Position numbers and translations under genes: made by a program
Part shown: one piece after another, positions 33,253 through 41,631 of the stretch
Numbering within the stretch: the first letter of the stretch is position 1
How the letters are laid out: each line of letters opens with the position of its first letter
The notes under the pieces: generated by a model
What the model was told of the DNA's origin: nothing
What the model saw: only the letters and a program-made list of their open reading frames with translations
Databases searched by the model: none
Assembly: GCF_004022215.1 (NCBI RefSeq)
Contig: NZ_SAUZ01000032.1
Span: 1 to 41,631 of the forward strand
From: Paenirhodobacter populi
Lineage (GTDB): Bacteria; Pseudomonadota; Alphaproteobacteria; Rhodobacterales; Rhodobacteraceae
DNA length: 41,631 nt
Direction of reading: 5' to 3'

Positions 33253-34428
33253 ATGACCAACGTCGTCATCGTTTCGGCCGCGCGCACCGCGGTCGGAAGT
33301 TTCAACGGTTCCTTCGCCAATTCGCCGGCCCATGAACTTGGTGCAGCGGTGATCGAGGCCGTCGTGGAACGCGCCGGAATCGAGAAGGGGGAGGTTTCGG
33401 AAACCATTCTCGGTCAGGTGCTGACCGCGGCGCAGGGGCAGAACCCGGCCCGTCAGGCGCATATCCTGGCCGGCCTGCCGATCGAATCGGCGGCCTGGGG
33501 ACTCAACCAGGTCTGTGGCTCGGGCCTGCGGGCGGTGGCGCTTGGCGCGCAACAGATCCAGCTGGGCGATTCGGCCATCGTCATCGCCGGAGGACAGGAA
33601 AACATGTCGCTTTCCACCCATGCGGCCTATCTTCGGTCGGGGCAGAAGATGGGCGACGTCAAGTTCATCGACACGATGATCAAGGATGGCCTGTGGGAGG
33701 CATTCAACGGCTACCACATGGGCCAGACCGCGGAAAACGTCGCCGAAAAGTGGCAGATCAGCCGCGAACAGCAGGATGAATTCGCCCTCGCCTCGCAGAA
33801 CAAGGCCGAAGCGGCGCAGAAGGCCGGCAAGTTCAAGGATGAGATCGTCCCCTTCACGGTGAAGTCCCGCAAGGGCGACACCATCATCGACACCGACGAA
33901 TACATCCGCCACGGCGCGACGATCGAGGCGATGCAGAAGCTCAGGCCCGCCTTCACCAAGGATGGCACGGTCACGGCGGGCAATGCGTCGGGCATCAACG
34001 ACGGCGCGGCGGCGGTCCTGCTGATGAGCGAGGCCGAGGCCGAAAGGCGCGGGCTGACGCCGCTTGCGCGGATCGCCTCTTGGGCGACGGCGGGGGTGGA
34101 TCCGGCGATCATGGGGACGGGCCCGATTCCCGCCTCGCGCAAGGCGCTGGAGAAAGCAGGGTGGACTGTTGCCGATCTGGACCGGATCGAGGCGAACGAG
34201 GCCTTTGCCGCCCAGGCCTGCGCGGTGAACAAGGACATGGGCTGGGATCTGGACAAGGTGAACGTCAACGGTGGCGCCATCGCCATCGGTCACCCGATCG
34301 GGGCCTCGGGCGCGCGGGTGCTGAACACGCTGCTCTATGAACTGCGCCATTCGGGCGGCAAGAAGGGGCTGGCAACCCTGTGTATCGGCGGCGGCATGGG
34401 CGTCGCCATGTGCGTCGAGGCGCTGTAA
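33253..34428 (+). CDS. phaA: Acetyl-CoA acetyltransferase (beta-ketothiolase) PhaA
   Basis: This 391-residue biosynthetic thiolase condenses two acetyl-CoA into acetoacetyl-CoA for polyhydroxybutyrate. The nucleophile Cys88 is in [11 protein letters not shown], His347 in [16 protein letters not shown], and the second catalytic Cys377 in [13 protein letters not shown]. The start [17 protein letters not shown] is canonical, with GAGGAGAGG upstream. The adjacent phaB makes the PHB role very likely. phaC and phaZ are not next to it. Confidence 0.96.
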   Translation: MTNVVIVSAARTAVGSFNGSFANSPAHELGAAVIEAVVERAGIEKGEVSETILGQVLTAAQGQNPARQAHILAGLPIESAAWGLNQVCGSGLRAVALGAQQIQLGDSAIVIAGGQENMSLSTHAAYLRSGQKMGDVKFIDTMIKDGLWEAFNGYHMGQTAENVAEKWQISREQQDEFALASQNKAEAAQKAGKFKDEIVPFTVKSRKGDTIIDTDEYIRHGATIEAMQKLRPAFTKDGTVTAGNASGINDGAAAVLLMSEAEAERRGLTPLARIASWATAGVDPAIMGTGPIPASRKALEKAGWTVADLDRIEANEAFAAQACAVNKDMGWDLDKVNVNGGAIAIGHPIGASGARVLNTLLYELRHSGGKKGLATLCIGGGMGVAMCVEAL

Positions 34429-34534
34429 CCCCGCATTCGCGGGCATGGGAACCACCGTGCCCGCGACAACTTTCCAATAAATACAAAAACAAGAACAATC
34501 AGCGTTACCGGCAATTTCGGCGATTGGAGGAATC

Positions 34535-35257
34535 ATGTCGAGAGTTGCACTTGTTACCGGAGGATCGCGCGGCATTGGTGCCGCAATTTCAGTCGCACTC
34601 AAGGTGGCGGGCTATACCGTCGCCGCCAATTACGCGGGGAACAGGGAGGCCGCCGCGGCATTCACCGCCGAAACCGGGATCAGGACCTACAAATGGTCGG
34701 TCGCTGATTATGACGCCTGCGAAGCGGGCCGAAAGGAGATCGAGGCAGATCTTGGCCCGATCGACATCCTTGTGAACAATGCCGGGATCACCCGCGACGC
34801 GCCATTCCACAAGATGACCGCGCAGCAATGGTCCGAGGTGATCGACACCAACCTGAACGGCCTGTTCAACATGACCCATCCGGTCTGGCCCGGAATGCGC
34901 GAACGCAAATTCGGGCGGGTGATCAACATTTCCTCGATCAACGGGCAAAAGGGCCAGTTCGGGCAAGCGAATTACTCGGCGGCGAAGGCGGGCGACATCG
35001 GCTTCACCAAGGCTCTCGCGCAGGAAGGCGCACGGGCGGGTATCACCGTCAACGTCATCTGCCCGGGCTATATCGCCACGGAAATGGTGATGTCGGTGCC
35101 GGAAAAGGTGCGCGAGTCGATCATCGGCACGATCCCGGTCGGCCGGCTTGGCACCCCGGCGGAAATCGCGCGCTGTGTGGTGTTTCTCGCCTCCGATGAC
35201 GCGGGCTTCATCACCGGTGCCACATTGACGGCGAATGGCGGCCAATATCTGGCCTGA
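34535..35257 (+). CDS. phaB: Acetoacetyl-CoA reductase PhaB
   Basis: This 240-residue NADPH-dependent short-chain dehydrogenase makes (R)-3-hydroxybutyryl-CoA for PHB synthase. The cofactor motif TGGSRGIG is at 8-15, NNAG near 81-84, and the catalytic residues are Ser134 (NISSINGQ), Tyr147 and Lys151 (YSAAK). The WSVADYDACEAG and MTHPVWPGMRERKFGRVINISSINGQKGQFGQANY stretches match PhaB rather than FabG. GGAGG precedes the ATG. The 106-bp gap from phaA is unusually A+T-rich and contains a small hairpin, so a second promoter or mRNA processing site is possible. A terminator follows. Confidence 0.95.
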   Translation: MSRVALVTGGSRGIGAAISVALKVAGYTVAANYAGNREAAAAFTAETGIRTYKWSVADYDACEAGRKEIEADLGPIDILVNNAGITRDAPFHKMTAQQWSEVIDTNLNGLFNMTHPVWPGMRERKFGRVINISSINGQKGQFGQANYSAAKAGDIGFTKALAQEGARAGITVNVICPGYIATEMVMSVPEKVRESIIGTIPVGRLGTPAEIARCVVFLASDDAGFITGATLTANGGQYLA

Positions 35258-35285
35258 CGGTCGGCAACCCCTTGGCAAATCAGCA

Positions 35286-35317
35286 AGAGGTCCGCATGGT
35301 GCGGGCCTCTTTCCTTT
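35286..35317 (+). terminator. phaAB terminator
   Basis: AGAGGTCCGC and GCGGGCCTCT form a 10-bp stem with one G-U pair and a 5-base loop, followed by TTCCTTTGC. It sits between the phaB stop and the EamA gene start. Confidence 0.75.
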
Positions 35318-35329
35318 GCAGGGGGCGGC

Positions 35330-36193
35330 ATGACCCGCACGCAGGCGACGCTCATCGGTTTTTCGGCCATTGTCCTGTGGGCGCTGCTGGCGTTGCTGAC
35401 CGTCGGATCGGCCCCGGTGCCGCCATTGCAGCTCAACGCGGTCTGCTTTGCCATCGGCGGCGCGATCGGGCTGATCTGGATCGCCGTCACTGGCAGCTTC
35501 GGGGCGCTGCGGCGTGTGTCGTGGAAGGTCTATGCCTTTGGAACGGTGGCACTTTTCGGATACCACCTGCTGTATTTCACCGCATTGCGGCTGGCGCCTC
35601 CGGCAGAGGCAAGCCTGATCGCCTATCTCTGGCCGCTGCTGATCGTGCTGTTTTCGGGTCTGCTGCCCGGCGAACATCTGAAACCGCTGCATATCATCGG
35701 CGCGCTGGTCGCCTTCGCCGGGGCAGGGCTGATCGTCGCGCGGGGCGGCATCTCGGCCCGGGCCGAGGCGCTGCCGGGCTACGGGCTGGCGTTTCTGTGC
35801 GCGCTCACATGGTCCGGCTATTCGCTGGTGTCGCGGCGTCTGGGCACGGCGCCCACGGCCGCGGTCGCCATCTACTGCCTCGCCACGGCGGTGTTGTCCG
35901 CCATCGCGCATCTGTTTCTTGAGCAAACGACATGGCCAACCACCGGCCCGGGCTGGCTCGCCATTCTGGCGCTCGGCATCGGGCCGGTGGGGCTTGCGTT
36001 CTATACCTGGGACATCGGGGTCAAGCGCGGAGATATCCAACTGCTGGGCACGGCATCCTATGCCGCGCCGTTGCTGTCCACGCTCGCCTTGATTTCGACC
36101 GGGATCGTGGGTGCCAGTCCCATCCTGCTGCTGGCTGCCTTCATGATCGCCGCCGGGGCCTTTCTTGCCGCCATGGCCAGCCGGTCACGCTGA
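35330..36193 (+). CDS. EamA/DMT-family transporter (YddG-like)
   Basis: This 287-residue integral membrane protein has about ten hydrophobic helices, arranged as two EamA repeats of five. The pattern ALRLAPPAEASLIAYLWPLLIVLFSGLLPGE in the first half and GTASYAAPLLSTLALISTGI in the second is that of YddG-like drug/metabolite exporters, which export aromatic or other amino acids. The substrate here cannot be read from the sequence. The start at 35330 has AGGGGGC upstream and lies just past the phaB terminator, so it probably has its own promoter or read-through. Confidence 0.85.
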   Translation: MTRTQATLIGFSAIVLWALLALLTVGSAPVPPLQLNAVCFAIGGAIGLIWIAVTGSFGALRRVSWKVYAFGTVALFGYHLLYFTALRLAPPAEASLIAYLWPLLIVLFSGLLPGEHLKPLHIIGALVAFAGAGLIVARGGISARAEALPGYGLAFLCALTWSGYSLVSRRLGTAPTAAVAIYCLATAVLSAIAHLFLEQTTWPTTGPGWLAILALGIGPVGLAFYTWDIGVKRGDIQLLGTASYAAPLLSTLALISTGIVGASPILLLAAFMIAAGAFLAAMASRSR

Positions 36194-36209
36194 TCCCGGA
36201 GGGGAGGCG

Positions 36210-36383
36210 TCAGGCCGGAGCCTGCTCGAGCCGCGAAATCTGTTCCTTGATGCGAAGTTTCTGTTTCTTCAGATCGGAGATCGTCAGATCATCGGTGCTT
36301 GGGCTGCGGGCCGCCTTTTCGACCTCGAGCGACAAAGCCTGGTGCTTCCTGCGCAGTTCGGTGATATGCGAAGTCAGTGACAT
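36210..36383 (-). CDS. YdcH/DUF465 family small protein
   Basis: This 57-residue protein was read directly from the minus strand. It begins MSLTSHITELRRKHQALS and ends KIKEQ-like ISRLEQAPA. It is almost all helix and rich in Lys, Glu and Leu, with the DLKKQKLRIKEQI segment that marks the DUF465 (YdcH) family of short coiled-coil proteins of unknown function. GAGGAGACTGCT lies directly before the ATG. It converges on the EamA gene with 16 bp between stops. Confidence 0.85.
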   Translation of the reverse strand: MSLTSHITELRRKHQALSLEVEKAARSPSTDDLTISDLKKQKLRIKEQISRLEQAPA

Positions 36384-36502
36384 AGCAGTCTCCTCATCTG
36401 TTTCGGTTTGATGATTGCAGCACGTTTTCCGAGTCGTGTCACCAGATTGTCGCGCGATTGAAACCGATGCGACAAAGAGTCAGGCGAAATCTTGCGAAAG
36501 TT

Positions 36503-37264
36503 TTAGCGATCGAGGCGCAAGTCCTTGCCGCGACGCAGAATATCCTGCGCAATATTCGTCAAATCCTCGGCATCTGCCGCGTGAACGGGCGATGCGTGAA
36601 GAATGAGGGGCGCCAGCAGCCGAAAGGCCCCGCGCCCGCCCTTGCGCGCCTGCACGATCACCCGCCCCGCGGCGCGATCCACCCGCGGCGCGATGGGCAG
36701 AACAGCAACGGAGCCGCCGCCCTGCGACAGCGCCGTCAGCAGATCGGGCAGCCGGTCGGCGTTCTGGATCATCGTCAGCCAGCCGCCCGGATGCAGCCGC
36801 CGATAGCCCGCCCGCACCCAGTCGGCCAGCGCGGTTTCCTCGCGCTGCGCCTTTTCCCGCCCGGCATCCGCCGCCGCCGTCCCGGTGCCCGCGCCGAAAT
36901 AGGGCGGGTTGGCGATGACATGATCGAAAGACCGCGCCCGCAGGTCAGCCGGCATCCGGGCCAGATCGCCCTCGACCACCGTCAAGGCGATGCCGTTCGC
37001 CGCCGCATTGCGCCGCGCCAGATCCGCATAGGCGGACTGAAGCTCCAGCCCCGTCAGCCGCGCCCCGGGCACCCGCCAGCCAAGGCAGAGGCTCGCCACA
37101 CCCGCACCGCACCCCAGTTCCAGCACCTCCTGCCCCGGTCTTGCCGGGCAGGCGGCGGCCAACAGCACCGGGTCCATCGCCGCCCGGTAGCCGTGCCGCG
37201 GCTGCGCCACCAACAACCTGCCGTCCAGAAAGCGATCCTGGGTCAATTCCGCGGGAGCGAACAT
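36503..37264 (-). CDS. tRNA1(Val) A37 N6-methyltransferase-like protein (TrmN6 family)
   Basis: This 253-residue class I SAM-dependent methyltransferase of the YfiC/TrmN6 type has the SAM-binding motif VLELGCGAGVASL at 47-59, an acidic GLELQ strand end near 72-76 and the catalytic NPPYF at 119-123, a signature of N6-adenine or N5-glutamine methylation. TrmN6 methylates A37 of tRNA1-Val in E. coli. The exact target here is inferred. The ATG at 37264 lies in a TGATG junction with the DUF2007 gene stop, so they are coupled. An alternative TTG one codon earlier is less likely. Confidence 0.8.
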   Translation of the reverse strand: MFAPAELTQDRFLDGRLLVAQPRHGYRAAMDPVLLAAACPARPGQEVLELGCGAGVASLCLGWRVPGARLTGLELQSAYADLARRNAAANGIALTVVEGDLARMPADLRARSFDHVIANPPYFGAGTGTAAADAGREKAQREETALADWVRAGYRRLHPGGWLTMIQNADRLPDLLTALSQGGGSVAVLPIAPRVDRAAGRVIVQARKGGRGAFRLLAPLILHASPVHAADAEDLTNIAQDILRRGKDLRLDR

Positions 37265-37476
37265 CAATCCGTCCCGATGTTGTTGTCACGCAGGATGGCC
37301 CGTGCCATGAACAGATCACGCTCCGCCACCATCAGGCGACGGGGCAGGATTCCAAGGCTTCCTTCCAGCACGCTCATGTGGACGTCGAGTGGAAAGGCCG
37401 TTATACCCTCGCCCTCAAGAAGGGCCGACGCCATAGCGATTTTTACCGGGTCCGTGGTGCGCAAAAGCTCTTTCAT
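37264..37476 (-). CDS. DUF2007 family protein
   Basis: This 70-residue protein has the DUF2007 pattern: MKELLRTTDPVKIAMASALLEGEGI at the start, HMSVLEGSLGILPRRLMVAE in the middle and a helical RAILRDNN end. The family is named 'putative signal transducing protein', but its function is unknown; the fold is a small alpha/beta PII-like domain by memory. It is coupled to the methyltransferase gene by TGATG and divergent from the polyprenyl synthase gene with 58 bp between starts. Confidence 0.85.
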   Translation of the reverse strand: MKELLRTTDPVKIAMASALLEGEGITAFPLDVHMSVLEGSLGILPRRLMVAERDLFMARAILRDNNIGTD

Positions 37477-37534
37477 AGTCCCTCACTTAGGGCCAGTTTC
37501 CCGGCCTGTCGAGTGAGGGGGATCGGAAGGAAGA

Positions 37535-38539
37535 ATGATGAGCCTCGACGAAAAGGCCACCAAGCCGCATGACCGCCTCGCCGAGGCCCTCGCCGCCGAC
37601 ATGGATCAGGTGAATGCCCTGATCCGCGAACGGATGGCTTCCGAACATGCCCCGCGCATTCCCGAGGTGACGGCCCATCTGATCGAGGCGGGCGGCAAGC
37701 GGCTGCGGCCGATGCTGACGCTGGCGGCGGCGCGGCTGTGCGGCTATGCCGGACCCTACCATGTGCATCTGGCGGCGACGGTCGAGTTCATCCATACCGC
37801 GACGCTTCTGCACGACGACGTGGTGGACGAAAGCACCCAGCGGCGCGGGCGGCCGACGGCGAACCTCCTGTGGGACAACAAATCCTCGGTTCTGGTGGGG
37901 GATTACCTGCTGGCCCGCGCCTTCCAGCTGATGACCGACACGGACAACATGCGGGTGCTGAACATCCTGTCCAACGCCTCGGCGGTGATCGCGGAGGGCG
38001 AGGTGTTGCAGCTGACCGCCGCGCAGGATCTGCGCACCGATGAATCGATCTATCTGCAGGTGATCCGCGGCAAGACGGCGGCACTGTTTTCCGCGGCGAC
38101 CGAGGTGGGCGCCGTCATCGCCGCCGCGCCTGAGGATCAGGTGAAGGCGCTGTATGATTACGGCGATTCCCTTGGCATCGCCTTCCAGATGGCGGATGAC
38201 CTGCTGGATTACGGTGGCTCGACCGTCTCGATCGGCAAGAATGTCGGCGACGATTTCCGCGAACGCAAGCTGACCCTGCCGGTGATCAAGGCTGTGGCGA
38301 AGGCGGACGCCGAAGAGCGCGCCTTCTGGAGCCGGGTGATCGAACAGGGCGATCAGCGGGACGGCGATCTGGACCATGCGCTTGAGCTGATGCACCGGCA
38401 TGGCGCGCTGGAAGCGACGCGGGCCGAGGCGCTTGGCTGGTCGGAACGGGCGCGCCATGCGCTGCGCCTGCTGCCCGATCAGCCGCTGCGCGGGATGCTG
38501 GCGGATCTGGCGGATTACGTCGTCGAGCGGGTGCGCTGA
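37535..38539 (+). CDS. ispB: Long-chain polyprenyl diphosphate synthase (ubiquinone side chain)
   Basis: This 334-residue trans-isoprenyl diphosphate synthase has the first aspartate-rich motif HDDVVDE (Asp94-Asp98), GGKRLRPML upstream, and the second motif ADDLLDY (221-225) followed by DDFRERKLTLP. It extends farnesyl diphosphate to the C40-C50 chain used for ubiquinone. Alphaproteobacteria generally make Q-10, so decaprenyl is expected, but chain length cannot be read here. GGAAGG precedes the ATG; MSLDEK one codon on is an alternative start. Confidence 0.92.
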   Translation: MMSLDEKATKPHDRLAEALAADMDQVNALIRERMASEHAPRIPEVTAHLIEAGGKRLRPMLTLAAARLCGYAGPYHVHLAATVEFIHTATLLHDDVVDESTQRRGRPTANLLWDNKSSVLVGDYLLARAFQLMTDTDNMRVLNILSNASAVIAEGEVLQLTAAQDLRTDESIYLQVIRGKTAALFSAATEVGAVIAAAPEDQVKALYDYGDSLGIAFQMADDLLDYGGSTVSIGKNVGDDFRERKLTLPVIKAVAKADAEERAFWSRVIEQGDQRDGDLDHALELMHRHGALEATRAEALGWSERARHALRLLPDQPLRGMLADLADYVVERVR

Positions 38540-38547
38540 CGGCGAAC

Positions 38548-38600
38548 GCCGGGGGCCGTCTGCCCCCGGACCCCCGAGGATATTTATGGAAGAATGAAGA
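38548..38600 (+). repeat. Dispersed hairpin repeat, copy 2
   Basis: CGGGGGC and GCCCCCG form a hairpin at 38550-38568, followed by GACCCCCGAGGATATTTATG and a short purine-rich tail. The core GGATATTTATGGAA is identical to copy 1 at 149-203. It occupies the gap between the convergent ispB and ispE genes and could double as a terminator for ispB. Confidence 0.6.
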
Positions 38601-38609
38601 GCAGGATGC

Positions 38610-39473
38610 TCAGGCCCGGCGCGCCTGCGACAGGGCGCGCTGATCGCCGAGCGCACCGCAGGCGCTCCACCACTCGGGGCGGGTTGCGCGCAGGCGGGTG
38701 AGGGCGGTTTCCGCCTCTGTCAGGGTCGCGAACAATCCGAAGCAGGTCGCACCCGAGCCCGACATCCGGGCGAGCCGGCACCCCGGCAGGGTGGCAAGGG
38801 CGGAAAGCGCCGCCGCGATCCCGGGTGCGATCGCCTTTGCCGGCGGTTCGAGGTCGTTGCGCTGCCCCGCCAGCCAGTCGATGCAATCGGCCGTCGAGGC
38901 GAAACCCGGGATCGTCGCCATCGGGGGATTGTCGCGCTCGGTCAGGGCCTTGAACACCGCCGGCGTCGGGACCGAGCCGCGCGGATTGACCAGAACCGCG
39001 GGCAGTGGCGGCAGGGTGACCGGGGTGATGTCCTCACCGATGCCCCGCACCCGCGCCGGGCGGGGATCGAGGCACATCGGCACATCCGCCCCCAGTTCCA
39101 GCCCGCGATCTTCGGGCAGGGACGCGCCGCGCAACAGCGCCAGCCCGCGCAGCATGGCCGCCGCATCCGACGAGCCGCCCCCTATCCCCGAAGCCGGCGG
39201 CAGGCGCTTGTCGAGCGTGATCGCCGCCCCCTGCCCCCCGGGCACCAGCGCCGCCGCGCGCAGGACGAGATTTTCCGGCCCCTCGGGCACGCCCGCGCCT
39301 TCCGGCCCGGTGACCGTCAGCGACAGGGCCGGGGCGGGAACCAGCGTCAGATGATCGCCGAAAGGCGCGAAGGCCACGAGACTGTCGAGCAGATGATACC
39401 CATCCGCCCGCCGCCCGGTGACATGCAGCGCCAGATTGACCTTGGCGGGGGCGAAGACCTCAATCGGCGGCAT
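38610..39473 (-). CDS. ispE: 4-diphosphocytidyl-2-C-methyl-D-erythritol kinase
   Basis: IspE (287 aa) is the GHMP kinase of the MEP isoprenoid pathway. The start [20 protein letters not shown] (residues 8-27) contains catalytic Lys11, the ATP-binding loop [14 protein letters not shown] is at 92-105, and Asp130 is in LGADVPMCL. The third motif is [16 protein letters not shown] near the C-terminus. The start overlaps the end of the TPR gene by 14 bp. Together with the facing ispB it makes a small isoprenoid cluster. Confidence 0.94.
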   Translation of the reverse strand: MPPIEVFAPAKVNLALHVTGRRADGYHLLDSLVAFAPFGDHLTLVPAPALSLTVTGPEGAGVPEGPENLVLRAAALVPGGQGAAITLDKRLPPASGIGGGSSDAAAMLRGLALLRGASLPEDRGLELGADVPMCLDPRPARVRGIGEDITPVTLPPLPAVLVNPRGSVPTPAVFKALTERDNPPMATIPGFASTADCIDWLAGQRNDLEPPAKAIAPGIAAALSALATLPGCRLARMSGSGATCFGLFATLTEAETALTRLRATRPEWWSACGALGDQRALSQARRA

Positions 39474-41169
39474 GAACCGGATGCAGCGCCGGGGCGCCTT
39501 CTTCGCGCAGAACCGCGTCCAGACCGATATCCAGCTTGCGCCGCACCCGGTCCATGTCCAGATCCTCGCCGGGGCCGAGGCTCAACGCCCGGTGCCACTG
39601 GAATTCCGCCTCGCGCTTGCGCCCGACGGCCCAGTAGACATCGCCCAGATGGTCGTTCAGCAAGGGCTCCGTCGGTTCCAGCGCCACGGCCTTTTCCATT
39701 TCCGTCACCGCATCATCGTAGCGGCCGAGCATGTAATAGGCCCAGCCGAGGCTGTCGATGATATAGCCCGCATCGGGCCGCGCGGCGACGGCGCGCTTGA
39801 TCATGTCGAGCGCCTCGTCCAGATCCTGCCGCCGCTCGACATAGGAATATCCGAGGTAATTCAATACGGAAGGCTGATCGGGGCTGAGCGTCAGCGCCTC
39901 GCGGAAATCCTTTTCGGCCTTGTCCCACTGGTCCGACTTGTGTTCCGAAATGCCGCGCGCGAAGTAGACGAACCAGTCGCGCGGGCCGGGATTGCCGATC
40001 AGCGCGATCGCCTTGTCATAGGCGGTGACGGCATCGGCATAGCGTTCCGCGCGCCGGTAATTGTCGCCAAGCGACAGCCAGACGGAGCCCAGATCCGGAT
40101 GCGCCTGCGCGAGCTTTTCCAGCACCCCGATCGCCTCATCCCCACGGTCGGCGGCGACCAGCGCCTCGGCCCGGCCAAGCTCGGTCGCCGGATAGACCGG
40201 GCTGTCGGGTTTCACCTGCGCATAGGCCGCGATCGCCAGATCATATTGTTCCTGGCCCTCGAGGATCGCCGCCGTCAGCAGCACCGCATCGCCGAAATCG
40301 GGCCGCACCAGCAATGCGAGCCGCGCATGGACCAACGCCATCGCCGTCGGCCCGTCGGCGTTCAGCGCCTGCGCCACGGTGAAGAACGTCTCGGCCACCC
40401 CTTCGGAGGCCGTGCGCACGATGGTGAAGGGCACGGCCTCACCGTTGGCAAGGCTCGCCCGCACACCGGCAAGCTCGGGGTCCAGCCCCGGGCCGAAGGC
40501 GTCGTCCAGCAGTTTCAGCGCCTCCTCGTCGCGTTCGAGCTGCGACAGGATCTGCACATGCGCAAGGATCGAGCGCCGCGTGCCGTGCAGCACCTGCGCC
40601 AGATCGCCGGAAAAGATCTTCTCCGCGCCTTCGTAATCGCCGACCATCGCCAGCGACAGGGCCTTGTGATAGGCGGCGAAGCCCGCCAGCCCCTGCGTCG
40701 CGCCGAGCGTATCGAAGGCCTTGCCCGCCTCGGCCATCTGGCCCTCGCCGACCAGCGCCCAGGCCCGGAACAGGCCAGAAACCAGCTCTCCGCCATCGCC
40801 GCCCTGATCCAGAATCGCCAGCCCGCCGGCGAAATCGTCGGCCTTCGCCGCCTCGGCCAGCCCGGTCAGCGCGGCGATCTGGCTTGGAGGTTTCTCGGCC
40901 AGCATGATCTTGGTCAGCGCGGCGACCTGGTCCTGATCATCGAGCGCGATATGCGTGACCAGCGCGCCTTCCTGCACGTTCCGGTCTTCGGGCGTGGCCA
41001 GCAGCAGCCGGTCGTAATAGGCGCGCGCCGCGGCGTAATCGTTCTGCGTCGTCGCAAGACGGGCGGCCAGATAGGGGCCGGCATAGTCCGCGGCCGGGGC
41101 CGGCGGCGCGACAATCGCCATCATGGCCGCCGCGACAAGGGCGGAACGCAGGAACGGGAGGCTGGGCAC
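39460..41169 (-). CDS. Exported tetratricopeptide-repeat protein
   Basis: This 569-residue protein has a Sec signal ([20 protein letters not shown], cleavage likely before ADY near residue 27) and TPR units through most of its length. The clearest are [60 protein letters not shown] and [20 protein letters not shown]. TPRs scaffold protein-protein contacts; the partners are unknown. It starts with GTG at 41169, with AAGGA about 9 bases upstream. The 3' end overlaps ispE by 14 bp, so the two are cotranscribed. Confidence 0.87.
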   Translation of the reverse strand: MPSLPFLRSALVAAAMMAIVAPPAPAADYAGPYLAARLATTQNDYAAARAYYDRLLLATPEDRNVQEGALVTHIALDDQDQVAALTKIMLAEKPPSQIAALTGLAEAAKADDFAGGLAILDQGGDGGELVSGLFRAWALVGEGQMAEAGKAFDTLGATQGLAGFAAYHKALSLAMVGDYEGAEKIFSGDLAQVLHGTRRSILAHVQILSQLERDEEALKLLDDAFGPGLDPELAGVRASLANGEAVPFTIVRTASEGVAETFFTVAQALNADGPTAMALVHARLALLVRPDFGDAVLLTAAILEGQEQYDLAIAAYAQVKPDSPVYPATELGRAEALVAADRGDEAIGVLEKLAQAHPDLGSVWLSLGDNYRRAERYADAVTAYDKAIALIGNPGPRDWFVYFARGISEHKSDQWDKAEKDFREALTLSPDQPSVLNYLGYSYVERRQDLDEALDMIKRAVAARPDAGYIIDSLGWAYYMLGRYDDAVTEMEKAVALEPTEPLLNDHLGDVYWAVGRKREAEFQWHRALSLGPGEDLDMDRVRRKLDIGLDAVLREEGAPALHPVHAAD

Positions 41170-41285
41170 GGGCGGGTCCTTTCAATTTCCCCCGACCCTA
41201 GCCAAGGCGTTCGGGCAAGGCAATGGACGGTGCCCCGCCACGCCCGGCCCGGTCCGGGTTTACACGCCGTTGTGACGGGCCCCCG

Positions 41286-41631
41286 TCACATATTCGGATA
41301 ATTCGGTCCGTCGCCGCCCTGAGGTGTTGTCCAGTTGATGTTCTGGCTTGGGTCCTTGATGTCGCAGGTCTTGCAGTGGACGCAGTTCTGGAAATTGATC
41401 TGGAAGCGCGGGCCGGCCTCGCCCTCGATCACCTCGTAGACGCCGGCGGGGCAGTAGCGTTGCGCGGGCTCGGCGTAGTCGGGCAGGTTCACCCGGATCG
41501 GAATCGTCGGATCCTTCAGCTTCAGGTGGCAGGGCTGCGATTCCTCGTGGTTGGTGAAGCTGAAGGCCACGTTGGTCAGCCGGTCGAAGCTGATCACCCC
41601 GTCCGGTTTCGGATAGTCGATCGGCTTGAAA
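41286..41631 (-). CDS. etfD: Electron transfer flavoprotein-ubiquinone oxidoreductase, C-terminal part
   Basis: This is a partial gene. Only the last 114 codons are present, and the frame stays open to the window edge, so the 5' end lies outside. The visible part reads [45 protein letters not shown] and [20 protein letters not shown]. The cysteines of YCPAGVYE and CVHCKTC bind the [4Fe-4S] cluster. ETF-QO passes electrons from ETF (fatty-acid and amino-acid oxidation) to ubiquinone at the membrane. A short hairpin (41271-41290) overlaps its stop codon. The gap to the TPR gene is 116 bp. Confidence 0.93.
   Translation of the reverse strand, partial: FKPIDYPKPDGVISFDRLTNVAFSFTNHEESQPCHLKLKDPTIPIRVNLPDYAEPAQRYCPAGVYEVIEGEAGPRFQINFQNCVHCKTCDIKDPSQNINWTTPQGGDGPNYPNM

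Noticed and set aside
41271-41290. Hairpin TGTGACGGG / CCCGTCACA as a terminator for the ETF-QO gene
   Set aside because: It overlaps the stop codon, leaves only a 2-4 base loop and has no T-tract, so I list it only as a note under the gene.

Overview
The window looks like chromosomal DNA of a Rhodobacteraceae-type alphaproteobacterium (Rhodobacter/Paracoccus/Rhodovulum group, genus not resolved). The evidence is the very high G+C, the dense 4- and 8-bp gene overlaps, the alphaproteobacterial types of AddA, AddB, AmgK, MurU and the TIGR02302 protein, and the gene order ftsE-ftsX-plsC and argH-lipoprotein-lysA-TIGR02302. Nearly all of it is core housekeeping DNA. I see no phage, insertion sequence, CRISPR array, rRNA or tRNA. 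The first 54 bases are pure C and look like a contig-edge artefact.

Layout, left to right. Bases 340-9153 (minus) form one tightly packed unit transcribed right to left: tsaE, amgK, murU, addB, addA, trxA. It joins tRNA modification, cell-wall sugar recycling, recombinational repair and thioredoxin. Next come pheS-pheT and rpmI-rplT, each closed by a clear hairpin terminator, and pyruvate kinase, all on the minus strand. A divergent N-formylglutamate amidohydrolase-family gene and a small lipoprotein gene follow. Bases 16352-19246 (minus) carry dgcN-dgcA-dat, a compact D-amino-acid module. A D-amino-acid transaminase would gather amino groups as D-glutamate, and DgcN/DgcA would acetylate and racemise it to N-acetyl-L-glutamate. 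Upstream is a 748-bp, comparatively A+T-rich gap that holds palindromes and an orphan plus-strand terminator (candidate small RNA).

Bases 19995-28985 hold accA with a translationally coupled guanidinium-type exporter gene, then plsC-ftsX-ftsE (minus), a divergent zinc-ribbon membrane protein, and the operon argH, an LptM-like lipoprotein, a glycine-rich lipoprotein, lysA and a TIGR02302 membrane protein (minus, reaching back from 30396). Bases 30422-33133 hold a TlpA-like thiol reductase, an Aer-type PAS protein and an EAL phosphodiesterase. The polyhydroxybutyrate genes phaA-phaB follow, then an EamA exporter, a 57-residue YdcH-like protein, TrmN6-like and DUF2007 genes, and two isoprenoid genes facing each other (ispB-type polyprenyl synthase and ispE) around a dispersed repeat. 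The window ends with a TPR protein gene and the 3' end of the ETF-ubiquinone oxidoreductase gene.

The most interesting unit is dgcN-dgcA-dat, with a possible N-acylglutamate hydrolase next door. With amgK-murU upstream, this stretch can be read as salvage of both the sugars and the D-amino acids of peptidoglycan. The combined pathway is inference. The family assignments come from reading protein motifs and from remembered families, not from any search.
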